Source: Gammaproteobacteria bacterium (GTDB taxonomy: Bacteria; Pseudomonadota; Gammaproteobacteria; Pseudomonadales; Azotimanducaceae). From it: a DNA stretch of 34,186 bases. The notes beneath the pieces were generated by a model, which saw only the letters and a program-made list of their open reading frames with translations, was not told the origin of the DNA and searched no databases. Numbering within the stretch: the stretch's first letter is position 1; each line of letters opens with the position of its first letter. This document shows positions 1 through 6,708 of this stretch, piece after piece. The translations under genes were made by a program, and so were the position numbers. The stretch covers positions 1 through 34,186 of the forward strand of contig JAJFKA010000140.1 of NCBI GenBank assembly GCA_021773555.1, written 5' to 3'.

Positions 1-239
1 CTCGCCAGCCAGTTCCAGATTCCTAGGAAAACCAGCAGGTAACACAGCACCACTCCATTGCTGGCGAAAAGTAATCGCTTTCGATCTCATTCAGTGCCCT
101 CTCAAACCCTGGCTGATGATAGCAAAGGAAATAGTAAGCCAGTAAGGTCTGACGGAGCCTCAGGGCAAGGAACGCACTCCCGTATTTAGCGTTCAGCAGA
201 CACGGCACTCATCGGCCTCGCCGAGGAAGCGCTTTTTCT
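1..239. other. Left-edge intergenic stretch, no convincing gene
   Basis: I see no recognisable gene, tRNA or mobile element here. A 61-codon open frame on the minus strand (23-208) has an aromatic- and Cys-rich product resembling no family I know and no clear ribosome binding site, so I do not call it. A short GC-rich interrupted palindrome (CCTCG-C-CGAGG, about 217-227) precedes a T-rich run (232-240), but a one-base loop cannot form a normal terminator hairpin. The last bases overlap the putative promoter of the downstream LysR-type gene. Confidence 0.5.
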
Positions 240-266
240 TTGCGGATTTGTGTTGAGGTCTATAAT
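239..266 (+). promoter_or_regulatory. Putative promoter of the LysR-type gene, leaderless geometry
   Basis: A perfect TATAAT lies at 261-266. A weak -35-like element (TTGCGG, 240-245, or the overlapping TTTGCG) is 15-16 bases upstream. The hexamer ends only six bases before the ATG at 273, so the expected transcription start would fall on the start codon itself. The only purine-rich stretch upstream (GAGGT, 255-259) is 13 bases from the ATG, too far for a normal Shine-Dalgarno. This is a pattern match only. Confidence 0.4.
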
Positions 267-272
267 ACGCGG

Positions 273-1166
273 ATGTCCAAATCTCATCCCCTGCCGTCCC
301 TGAACTGGTTGCGTGCTTTTGAGGCCGCCGGACGCGCAGGCAGCTTCAAACTGGCGGCAGCCGAGCTCAACGTGTCGCCATCAACCATAAGCCATCAGGT
401 TCGTGATCTTGAAGCGCTGCTCGGCATGCCGCTGTTCAGTCGCGGTGCCCATGGTATTGAACTGACCCGGGAAGGCCGAAGTTACCTTGCCCCGCTGACC
501 AGCGGGTTCGAACTGATTCGCTCCGCGGCACCCACATTTCCAGCGGTTGCCGCCCGGTTTCGCATTGGCGCATTTCCGTTTCTGGCCAATGAAATACTGA
601 CGCCGAATCTCGCAGGATTGCGGGACCTTCTGCCGGAATCCACCATCAAATTGCATACCCGAACGGAGCTGGCGACACTGCTGCATGTGAATCCGGAAGA
701 ACGCCTGGAGGTTGTGGTCAGATACGGAAAACCGGATGGCCGCTATCCTGGGTTCATCAGCGATAAGCTGTTTGACGTTTCCATCGTGCCGATCGTCTGT
801 GCGACGGGCGATACTATTCGCAGCGTCGATGAATTGCTGGCTCAGCCCCTGATCAGGGTATTGGGACCGTTTGCGGGCTGGGAGCGATGGCTGGCCGCAT
901 TCTCACCGGAAATCCGCATGCCAGCGTTCAGCATCGAAACTGACAGTTTTCATGCAGCCGCGCTCAGCGTGGAGCGAGGTGAGGGAGTCTGTCTGGGAAT
1001 TATGCCCTATATGAAACCCTGGCTCGAAGACGGAAGAGTTCACGCATTGACAGAGTTTTCACTTCCTATTAATGAACAGGCAGCGGTCGCCGTTTATGCG
1101 CCCCACAATCAGGCACACCCATCTATCAGTATCTTCACCCGCTGGTTGCGCGAGCTGCTGGCGTGA
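273..1166 (+). CDS. LysR-family transcriptional regulator, GcvA-like
   Basis: A 297-residue LysR-type regulator. The N-terminus has the GcvA-subgroup opening (PLPSLNWLRAFEAAGR) followed by a winged helix-turn-helix at about residues 20-65 (FKLAAAELNVSPSTISHQV, then LFSRG and LTREG). The remainder is the two-lobe co-inducer-binding domain. Length is normal for the family (about 290-310). An in-frame TTG at 240 would add 11 residues that fit no family N-terminus, so ATG 273 is chosen. The GcvA subgroup includes glycine-cleavage and AmpR-type activators, but many members control local catabolic genes. Here the adjacent gene is a same-strand alcohol dehydrogenase 89 bases downstream, a plausible but unproven target. 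No effector can be deduced. Confidence 0.9.
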   Translation: MSKSHPLPSLNWLRAFEAAGRAGSFKLAAAELNVSPSTISHQVRDLEALLGMPLFSRGAHGIELTREGRSYLAPLTSGFELIRSAAPTFPAVAARFRIGAFPFLANEILTPNLAGLRDLLPESTIKLHTRTELATLLHVNPEERLEVVVRYGKPDGRYPGFISDKLFDVSIVPIVCATGDTIRSVDELLAQPLIRVLGPFAGWERWLAAFSPEIRMPAFSIETDSFHAAALSVERGEGVCLGIMPYMKPWLEDGRVHALTEFSLPINEQAAVAVYAPHNQAHPSISIFTRWLRELLA

Positions 1167-1255
1167 ATTTGCTGCAACCTGCCTGCAAACAATCCTTTTG
1201 TCGGGACTGATTCCGGGCAGGTAGAGTGGCTTGTCTGGTTTCTGAGGCAGGCCGA

Positions 1256-2281
1256 ATGAGAGCCCTCTTTACAACAGGTATCAAATCCAATCCGATCGAC
1301 TGGCGCGACGTGCCCGCCCCGTTAATACATGCGTCTACCGACGCGCTGGTGAAACCAATCGCAGTTGCTGCCTGTGACCTGGATCGTTCCATCGTGAACG
1401 GACACTCGCCGTTCCCAGGTGAGTTTATGCTCGGTCATGAATTCACGGCCGAGATTATCGACCTGGGCGAGGAAGTCGTCGGTCTGTCACCAGGGGATAC
1501 GGTTATCGTATCGTTCCAGCCAAGCTGCGGAATCTGCACCCGTTGTGGTCAAGGCTACTCATCAGTCTGCAGGACCGTTCCCAATGGCAGTATGTATGGA
1601 ATCGGAAAAACAGGTGGCGACTGGTCGGGTGCCATAACAGATCTGGTGCGGGTGCCCTGGGCCAGTTTTAATCTGCTGAAAATACCAAAGGGTATTGATC
1701 CCGTCAGCATCGCCTCGGGCAGCGACAACCTGGCAGACGGCCTGCGTGGAGTTGACGGTCCGTTGCAACGACGCCCCGGGGCGAGCGTACTGATCACCGG
1801 CTCCGGAAGTATTCCACTCTATGCGGTTGTTTGCGCGAGGCACCTTGGCGCCGAAAGTATTACGCTCGCCTCTAAAGATCCGTTTGCACTGGCAGTCGGC
1901 GAACGCCTCGGCGTCCAATGTTTGCCGGTCGATGTCTGGCCGAAGCACTTTCGCAGTCACGACATCACCATCGATTGCACCAATGACGTACAAGGATTGG
2001 CAGCGGTGATTGCATCGACTGCACCTTATGGCGAATGCACCAGCTCTTCGATTTTTTTCGGCGAATCAATTCCGGTGCCGATGTTCAACATGAACATGAA
2101 GGGCATCCACTTTCATACAGGACGTGTGAATAGTGCCAGCCAACTGACCCGGATACTGGATCTGGTCGGCAACGGTCTCGACCCCGAACTGATCCAGCCG
2201 GCTCACCATTTAATGAGTGATGCGATCGATGCATTGTTATCCGAACCTTTTAGTCGGAAGGTGATTTTAACGCACGCCTAG
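1256..2281 (+). CDS. Zinc-dependent alcohol dehydrogenase (MDR superfamily)
   Basis: A 341-residue medium-chain dehydrogenase/reductase. Catalytic zinc ligands are visible as Cys40 and the GHE motif at 60-62. The structural zinc lobe has four cysteines at 91, 94, 97 and 105. The Rossmann domain begins near residue 175, but the usual GxGxxG loop reads GSGSIP (182-187), with Pro in the last glycine position, which may affect NAD(P) binding. An in-frame GTG at 1226 would add ten residues; ATG 1256 is preferred because MRAL is the usual family start and GAGG lies just upstream. Expected activity is NAD(P)-dependent alcohol/carbonyl interconversion; substrate unknown. It follows the LysR-type gene on the same strand and converges with topB. 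Confidence 0.85.
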   Translation: MRALFTTGIKSNPIDWRDVPAPLIHASTDALVKPIAVAACDLDRSIVNGHSPFPGEFMLGHEFTAEIIDLGEEVVGLSPGDTVIVSFQPSCGICTRCGQGYSSVCRTVPNGSMYGIGKTGGDWSGAITDLVRVPWASFNLLKIPKGIDPVSIASGSDNLADGLRGVDGPLQRRPGASVLITGSGSIPLYAVVCARHLGAESITLASKDPFALAVGERLGVQCLPVDVWPKHFRSHDITIDCTNDVQGLAAVIASTAPYGECTSSSIFFGESIPVPMFNMNMKGIHFHTGRVNSASQLTRILDLVGNGLDPELIQPAHHLMSDAIDALLSEPFSRKVILTHA

Positions 2282-2336
2282 ACCGGCCATTACGAAAAAT
2301 GTTCTTATCAGTGCCGTACCAGATTCAGACAATACG

Positions 2337-2374
2337 GTCCGTGCTGGATCTTGAAGTATTGCGGCCCCACGGAC
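2337..2374. repeat. Imperfect inverted repeat in the convergent ADH/topB gap
   Basis: GTCCGTG (2337-2343) and CACGGAC (2368-2374) are exact reverse complements separated by 24 bases. A second pair, CAATAC (about 2330-2335) and GTATTG (about 2356-2361), interleaves with it. No T-tract follows, so it is not a canonical terminator. The remainder of 2282-2449 holds nothing I recognise. Confidence 0.3.
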
Positions 2375-2449
2375 TGGTTGCATTTATCCTGTGATCTTTT
2401 GGATGTAAATCACCAACAATAACCAGCTACCCGACCCGCCGTCGCACAT

Positions 2450-4402
2450 TCACCGCTTACTCGTGGCCTTCCTGCTCCGTCCGGACTTGCCCGACCTCGA
2501 TTTTGATGCGGCGTTGGATTTTTTAGATGGCCATTTGCGTTTTCCTGCCGGTTTTCCAAGCCCCGCCAGGGATTGCGGTACCTGCCGTTGACTCTCAACC
2601 ACCAGTTCGCCAAGTTCATGAATCAATGGCTGCATCAGACTGTCATAGGTCGTTGTTCGCTCGGTGATCCCGGTGAGTATGTTCTCCCATCGGGCGGTTC
2701 GATCTGGTTGCGTGGCGGACTCCGGTAACGCCTCGATCAATCCGCGACCGGCGGTTGTGGATTCGATATGTTTTGCCACCCGGATCAGAAAACCACGTTT
2801 GAACAACAATTCGATAATCCCCGCACGGGTCGCCTCCGTACCGAGTCCGTCAGTTTCTCGCAATGTCTTTTTTAATGCAGCATCTTTGACAAACGCAGCG
2901 ATACCTGTCATTGCACTCAGCAAGGTTGCATCAGTGAATCGGGCCGGAGGCGTCGTGTTTCGCTCATTGACCTCTCCTTTGTCCGAATGCAGTTTCTCTC
3001 CTTTCGTCAATCCTGGCAGCAATTCAGGTGGTGCGGTATTGCGTGTATTCGATGTAAACAGCTGGCGCCATCCGATTTGAATGTCTTCCCTTGCGTTCGC
3101 GATGAACTGGCCCGCTTCAATCGTCAGTTCAACCTTCGTTTCAGCGTATTCGTGATCTGCCAGGAATTGTGCCAGGTAATTCCTGCAAACCAGGCCATAG
3201 ACGCTGATCTCATCATCGGTCAGCGTCCGGACCCGTCGTGATGTAGGAATAATCGCATGGTGAGCGTCAACTTTGGCATCATCCCAGGCTTTGCTTCTGC
3301 GCTTGAAATCCAGCTGGTCACTTATCTTCGAGGAGTTTGCTGCACCCGGATTGGCAAAAATCGCGGCGCTGATACCGGCTGCCTCAGCGTGATGGCCCGC
3401 TGGTAAATAGCGGCTGTCTGACCGCGGATAAGTGATCAGCTTGTGGCGTTCATACAATCCCTGGCAAATATCCAGTACTCGCTGAGCAGATAGCCGGTAC
3501 ACCCTGGCAGCGTCGATCTGAAGGCTGGACAAACTATGTGGCAACGGCGCTGCAGATCGACGTTTTTTACGGTCCACCTTCACGACCTGGCCCGGTTTAC
3601 CTGAAATTCGGTCGGCCACGTTTTCCGCCAGTGCCCTCGATACATTGCGGCCCTCGCTGTCAAGGAACCGCGCGCAGGCTTCACTGGGTACCCAGCGAGC
3701 CTGAAAGGTCGCACCTCTGGCCGTTATCAAATGCGCTTTTACTTCGTAAAACGGTTTGCTGATAAATGCGTCAATTTCTGCATCCCGCCGAACTACCAGT
3801 CCCAGCACCGGGGTCTGCACCCGGCCGACGGAAAGTACGCCACTGTAATTGACCTTGCGGCCTTGCAGCGTATAGGCACGAGTCAGGTTGATTCCATAAA
3901 GCCAGTCTGCGCGAGACCTGGCCAGCGCCGACGTTGATAGTGGCGCGAACTCACGATTACTCCGCAACGCCTGCAGGGCGGTTTTCACAGCAGCTGAATT
4001 CAAGTCGTTAATCAGCAGGCGCTGCACCTGCAAGGGGTCACGACCAAGGTGATGGATTACCTCATCAACCAGCAACTGCCCTTCCCGGTCCGGGTCCCCC
4101 GCGTGGACGATGAAATCTGCCTGTTGGATCAACCGTCTCAGTACCCCCAGTTGTTTTCCGGTTTGCCTTTTTTCGGTTAGTTTCCACAGTTTCGGGACGA
4201 TAGGCAGGTGGTCATGGGACCAGCGTTTGAACGCCGGGTCGTAAGCTTCGGGTTCCGCCTGTTCCAGCATATGTCCGATGCACCAGCTGACAATCGAGCC
4301 GTCACCGGTTTTGATATAACCTTCCTGTCGCTGGTGAGGCCGCGGCAGAGCATCGGCGATAGCGCGGCCCAGACTGGGTTTCTCTGCGATGTACAGGATC
4401 AT
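2450..4402 (-). CDS. topB: DNA topoisomerase III (type IA)
   Basis: A 650-residue type IA topoisomerase, close to the E. coli TopB length (653). The TOPRIM domain starts at residue 1 with the conserved Glu7 (IAEKPS) and carries DPDREG at 103-108, the metal-binding acidic cluster. The catalytic tyrosine is Tyr325 in ITYPRSDSRYLP. The SVGRVQTPVLG segment (191-201) is also characteristic. The C-terminus is a Lys/Arg/Ser-rich tail of about 30 residues, as in other TopB proteins, likely for DNA binding. There are no C-terminal zinc fingers, separating it from topoisomerase I. TopB relaxes and decatenates single-strand-containing DNA and works with RecQ on recombination and replication intermediates. 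It has its own upstream region with a LexA-like box, and no good Shine-Dalgarno precedes the ATG. Confidence 0.96.
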   Translation of the reverse strand: MILYIAEKPSLGRAIADALPRPHQRQEGYIKTGDGSIVSWCIGHMLEQAEPEAYDPAFKRWSHDHLPIVPKLWKLTEKRQTGKQLGVLRRLIQQADFIVHAGDPDREGQLLVDEVIHHLGRDPLQVQRLLINDLNSAAVKTALQALRSNREFAPLSTSALARSRADWLYGINLTRAYTLQGRKVNYSGVLSVGRVQTPVLGLVVRRDAEIDAFISKPFYEVKAHLITARGATFQARWVPSEACARFLDSEGRNVSRALAENVADRISGKPGQVVKVDRKKRRSAAPLPHSLSSLQIDAARVYRLSAQRVLDICQGLYERHKLITYPRSDSRYLPAGHHAEAAGISAAIFANPGAANSSKISDQLDFKRRSKAWDDAKVDAHHAIIPTSRRVRTLTDDEISVYGLVCRNYLAQFLADHEYAETKVELTIEAGQFIANAREDIQIGWRQLFTSNTRNTAPPELLPGLTKGEKLHSDKGEVNERNTTPPARFTDATLLSAMTGIAAFVKDAALKKTLRETDGLGTEATRAGIIELLFKRGFLIRVAKHIESTTAGRGLIEALPESATQPDRTARWENILTGITERTTTYDSLMQPLIHELGELVVESQRQVPQSLAGLGKPAGKRKWPSKKSNAASKSRSGKSGRSRKATSKR

Positions 4403-4408
4403 GCGCTC

Positions 4409-4414
4409 ACTATA
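4409..4414 (-). promoter_or_regulatory. Putative topB -10 element, six bases before the ATG
   Basis: Read on the minus strand, TATAGT ends six bases upstream of the topB ATG (4402). This is the same spacing as at the LysR-type gene, and would put the transcription start on or next to the start codon. An alternative -10, TATATT (4429-4434), lies inside the LexA-like box and would give a leader of about 20 bases. Neither leader has a good Shine-Dalgarno. Confidence 0.35.
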
Positions 4415-4419
4415 CCGAA

Positions 4420-4439
4420 TACTGGATTAATATACAGTA
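4420..4439 (-). promoter_or_regulatory. LexA (SOS) box upstream of topB
   Basis: Minus-strand sequence TACTGTATATTAATCCAGTA matches 17 of 20 positions of the E. coli-type LexA consensus (TACTGTATATATATACAGTA), with both CTG and CAG half-site cores at the required CTG-N10-CAG spacing. It sits 17 bases upstream of the topB ATG, overlapping the probable promoter, where a repressor would block transcription. The neighbouring LLM gene is transcribed in the same direction and ends at 4558, so only topB is downstream. The match is seen directly; regulation by LexA is inferred. Confidence 0.75.
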
Positions 4440-4557
4440 CTATCGCCGGAATAGAGACACCGCCACCGCACTCATGTGTGTCTCGTCTCTGAACTGATAC
4501 ATGTTGTCTACCCGGACCTTTTCCGCCCGACGCCTGGTGAGTAGCGTCAGGAATTCG

Positions 4558-5562
4558 CTATAGTAATTCCTCCGCGAAGAACCGCAAGGTATCTGTATCT
4601 GCAGTGCCAATATTCAATTGTGTTACGGGACTGTCTTTCCAGCCTTGCAGCCGCTCCCGAATTCTTTCTTTCGGACCGCATAGTGCGATTTCATCAACCA
4701 GTTCATCCGGTACAGCGGCGAATGCCGCTTCCCTTTTACCTGACATGAACAGGTTTTGAATCTCATCGGCAGCGTCGCCAAATCCCATTCTTACCACGTG
4801 ATCCTTATGCACGTTGAAGGTTTTTGCGCCCATACCACCGACATAGAAGCCAACGTTTTGTTTGACCTGAGCGCGCGCCTTATCAACATCGTCATCGATA
4901 ACCACAGGGATTGCTGCTGCAATTTCGAATTCTGGCGACTTGATTTTCATGGCCTCTGCATACTGATCAGCCATGCGATAGGGAGACAGGAACATCGGAA
5001 TCCAGCCGTCACAGATTTCTGCAGAGAGCGCGACATTTTTTGGACCTTCTGCTCCGAGATAAACCGGAATGTGTTCGCGCAGCGGATGCTGCATTAACTT
5101 CAGTGGTTTGCCGAGGCCGGTGCCTCCATCCAGCGGTAACTGATAGTGCTCACCCTGAAATGAGACCGGTTCCTGTCGTGAAACAATTTTTCGGAAAATC
5201 TCCATCCACTCCCGCGTTCGTGCCAGCGGTTTCGGATATGGCTGACCGTACCAGCCTTCAACAACTTGTGGTCCGGAGACACCAATCCCCAATATGAGCC
5301 GTCCGTTGGACAGATAATCCATCGCCACCGCGTGCATCGCTGCGCTTGCCGGGCTGCGTGCTGAAATCTGCATAATTGAAGTGCCGAGATTGATGCGCGA
5401 AGTATGTGCACCGATCCAGGCAAGGGGCGTGAAGCAATCCATACCGTAGATCTCCGGGCACCAGATGGTGTCGTAGCCAAGATCTTCTGCCTCCCTGGCG
5501 AGCGCAACAATCTTCTCGCCACCCGGCGCACCCATTGGTCCAACTCCCAGTCCAAGTTTCAT
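4558..5562 (-). CDS. LLM-class oxidoreductase, Rv3520c-like (F420- or FMN-dependent)
   Basis: A 334-residue bacterial-luciferase-like TIM-barrel oxidoreductase. Recognisable stretches are EDLGYDTIWCPEIYG near residue 30, the LGTSIMQ strand, LSNGRLILGIGVSG near residues 84-97, and QVVEGWYGQPYPKPLARTRE around 99-117. These closely resemble the mycobacterial Rv3520c group annotated as F420-dependent (TIGR03559). Whether this bacterium makes F420 cannot be judged from the window, so FMN remains possible. The start is secure: AGGAGA lies seven bases before the ATG. It is transcribed away from the large catabolic operon and shares a 405-bp control region with it. Likely role: hydride transfer in catabolism of an oxygenated organic compound; substrate unknown. 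Confidence 0.85.
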   Translation of the reverse strand: MKLGLGVGPMGAPGGEKIVALAREAEDLGYDTIWCPEIYGMDCFTPLAWIGAHTSRINLGTSIMQISARSPASAAMHAVAMDYLSNGRLILGIGVSGPQVVEGWYGQPYPKPLARTREWMEIFRKIVSRQEPVSFQGEHYQLPLDGGTGLGKPLKLMQHPLREHIPVYLGAEGPKNVALSAEICDGWIPMFLSPYRMADQYAEAMKIKSPEFEIAAAIPVVIDDDVDKARAQVKQNVGFYVGGMGAKTFNVHKDHVVRMGFGDAADEIQNLFMSGKREAAFAAVPDELVDEIALCGPKERIRERLQGWKDSPVTQLNIGTADTDTLRFFAEELL

Positions 5563-5682
5563 GGTACTTCTCCTGTCGTTCGTGATGTTGAGAGATTATG
5601 CCTGCATCGGTTCGGTTTTACAGCCAGAGCGAGCGCTTGCACTGTGTTGGCAGGGTCTCCGGTAGCCGATTGCTACATTTTG

Positions 5683-5709
5683 GTTCATGACTGCTTAGTT
5701 CATGACTGC
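5683..5709. repeat. 12-bp direct repeat, 15-bp period (candidate operator)
   Basis: GTTCATGACTGC occurs at 5683-5694 and again at 5698-5709, separated by TTA. It lies in the middle of the divergent promoter region between the LLM gene and the hydrolase operon. The 15-bp period is not a multiple of one helical turn, so paired dimer sites on the same face are not obvious. It could be an operator or a small duplication. Confidence 0.6.
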
Positions 5710-5746
5710 GAAAACACAGTTGGGTTCGCATGCACTGATTTTTTAA

Positions 5747-5762
5747 TCACAAACTGGTGTGA
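5747..5762. promoter_or_regulatory. Inverted repeat TCACA-N6-TGTGA (candidate operator)
   Basis: TCACA and TGTGA flank six bases. The arms are in the opposite order to a CRP site (TGTGA-N6-TCACA), so this is not a CRP box. Its location about 205 bases upstream of the hydrolase ATG, next to the direct repeat, is compatible with a local regulator's site. Confidence 0.3.
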
Positions 5763-5967
5763 ATACGCTTCGCCGGGATGTAAAGTCAGACAGTTGCAGC
5801 AATACTGAATGCGCCTTCGCGCCAGACTCAATATATTCCCCGAATGTTGATACGCTGCACTAAAACCATCGGACTGCATGTCGATAACACAGCGTAACAC
5901 CGCTCCCCCGGTGGCCTGTGCGAGGATGGGGGCCAGAATCTCAAAAACAAACAGCCTGGGAAAGACC

Positions 5968-6696
5968 ATGATAGAACATCATATCGATATCAACACCGAC
6001 GACGGCGAGATGAACACGTTCATCACCCACCCGGAGGAAGGCGGCCCACACCCGGTGGTACTTTTTTTTATGGATGCACCCGGCAAAAGAGAAGAACTCC
6101 ACGACATGGCGCGGCGGATCGCAACCGTTGGCTATTATGTTGTCTTGCCCAACCTTTATTACCGAAAGACCCGGGAATTCGAGTTGCAGCGAACCGACGA
6201 GGGCATGAAGGATATGTTTTCCCTCATGAGTCACCTCAGCATCAAAATGGTTATGGAGGATACCCGGGTTATGCTTGATTTTGTCGATACTGATCAAAAC
6301 GCGAATTCAGATCGAGTCGGCACCGTGGGCTATTGTATGAGCGGACCCTTCACCTTTGCAGCAGCAGCACAGTTTTCTGATCGTATTCAATGCTCGGCAT
6401 CAATCTACGGTGCCGGGCTGATGACCGAGGCGCCGGATTCACCCCATTTAACCGCTAAGGACATCAAGGGAGAAATGTATTTCGCCTGCGCGGAGATCGA
6501 CAAATACGCGCCAAAAGATGTCATCACCAAACTCGAGTCGCACTTGCGTAATAGCAACATCAACTACCGCCTGGAATGGTACCGGGGCGCAGAACATGGC
6601 TTTGCGTTTCCACAACGGGGCGACATTTACAACAAGCCCTGCGCCGAGCGACACTGGGAACGATTGTTCGCCATGTTCTCGCGCAACCTGCATTGA
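5968..6696 (+). CDS. Dienelactone hydrolase family protein
   Basis: A 242-residue alpha/beta hydrolase. The nucleophile elbow GYCMSG puts Cys123 where dienelactone hydrolases have their catalytic cysteine; Asp178 (AEIDKYAP) and His210 (GAEHGFAF) complete the triad at the usual spacing. No signal peptide, so cytoplasmic. Family members open lactone rings, for example dienelactone to maleylacetate, though many paralogues have other ester substrates. ATG 5968 is chosen because the protein then begins like the family (MIEHHIDI) with GGGAAAG upstream; the in-frame ATG at 5878 would add 30 unrelated residues. It is the first gene of a long rightward operon, 12 bases before the molybdenum hydroxylase. 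With the Baeyer-Villiger enzyme downstream, lactone or ester hydrolysis is a reasonable inferred job. Confidence 0.88.
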   Translation: MIEHHIDINTDDGEMNTFITHPEEGGPHPVVLFFMDAPGKREELHDMARRIATVGYYVVLPNLYYRKTREFELQRTDEGMKDMFSLMSHLSIKMVMEDTRVMLDFVDTDQNANSDRVGTVGYCMSGPFTFAAAAQFSDRIQCSASIYGAGLMTEAPDSPHLTAKDIKGEMYFACAEIDKYAPKDVITKLESHLRNSNINYRLEWYRGAEHGFAFPQRGDIYNKPCAERHWERLFAMFSRNLH

Positions 6697-6708
6697 ATCT
6701 GGACCAGC

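Larger units (their letters stand above)
5563..5967. other. 405-bp divergent control region of the catabolic cluster
   Basis: This gap separates the leftward LLM gene from the rightward hydrolase-led operon and must hold promoters for both. It contains a 12-bp direct repeat (5683-5709), an inverted repeat TCACA-N6-TGTGA (5747-5762) and a short GC hairpin (about 5813-5826). I could not assign a convincing -35/-10 pair on either strand. An in-frame open stretch from 5878 to 5967 precedes the hydrolase ATG but has no family resemblance and is treated as leader. Confidence 0.5.

Noticed and set aside
23-208. 61-codon minus-strand open frame at the left edge
   Set aside because: No family resemblance, odd aromatic/Cys composition, no ribosome site; could be chance.
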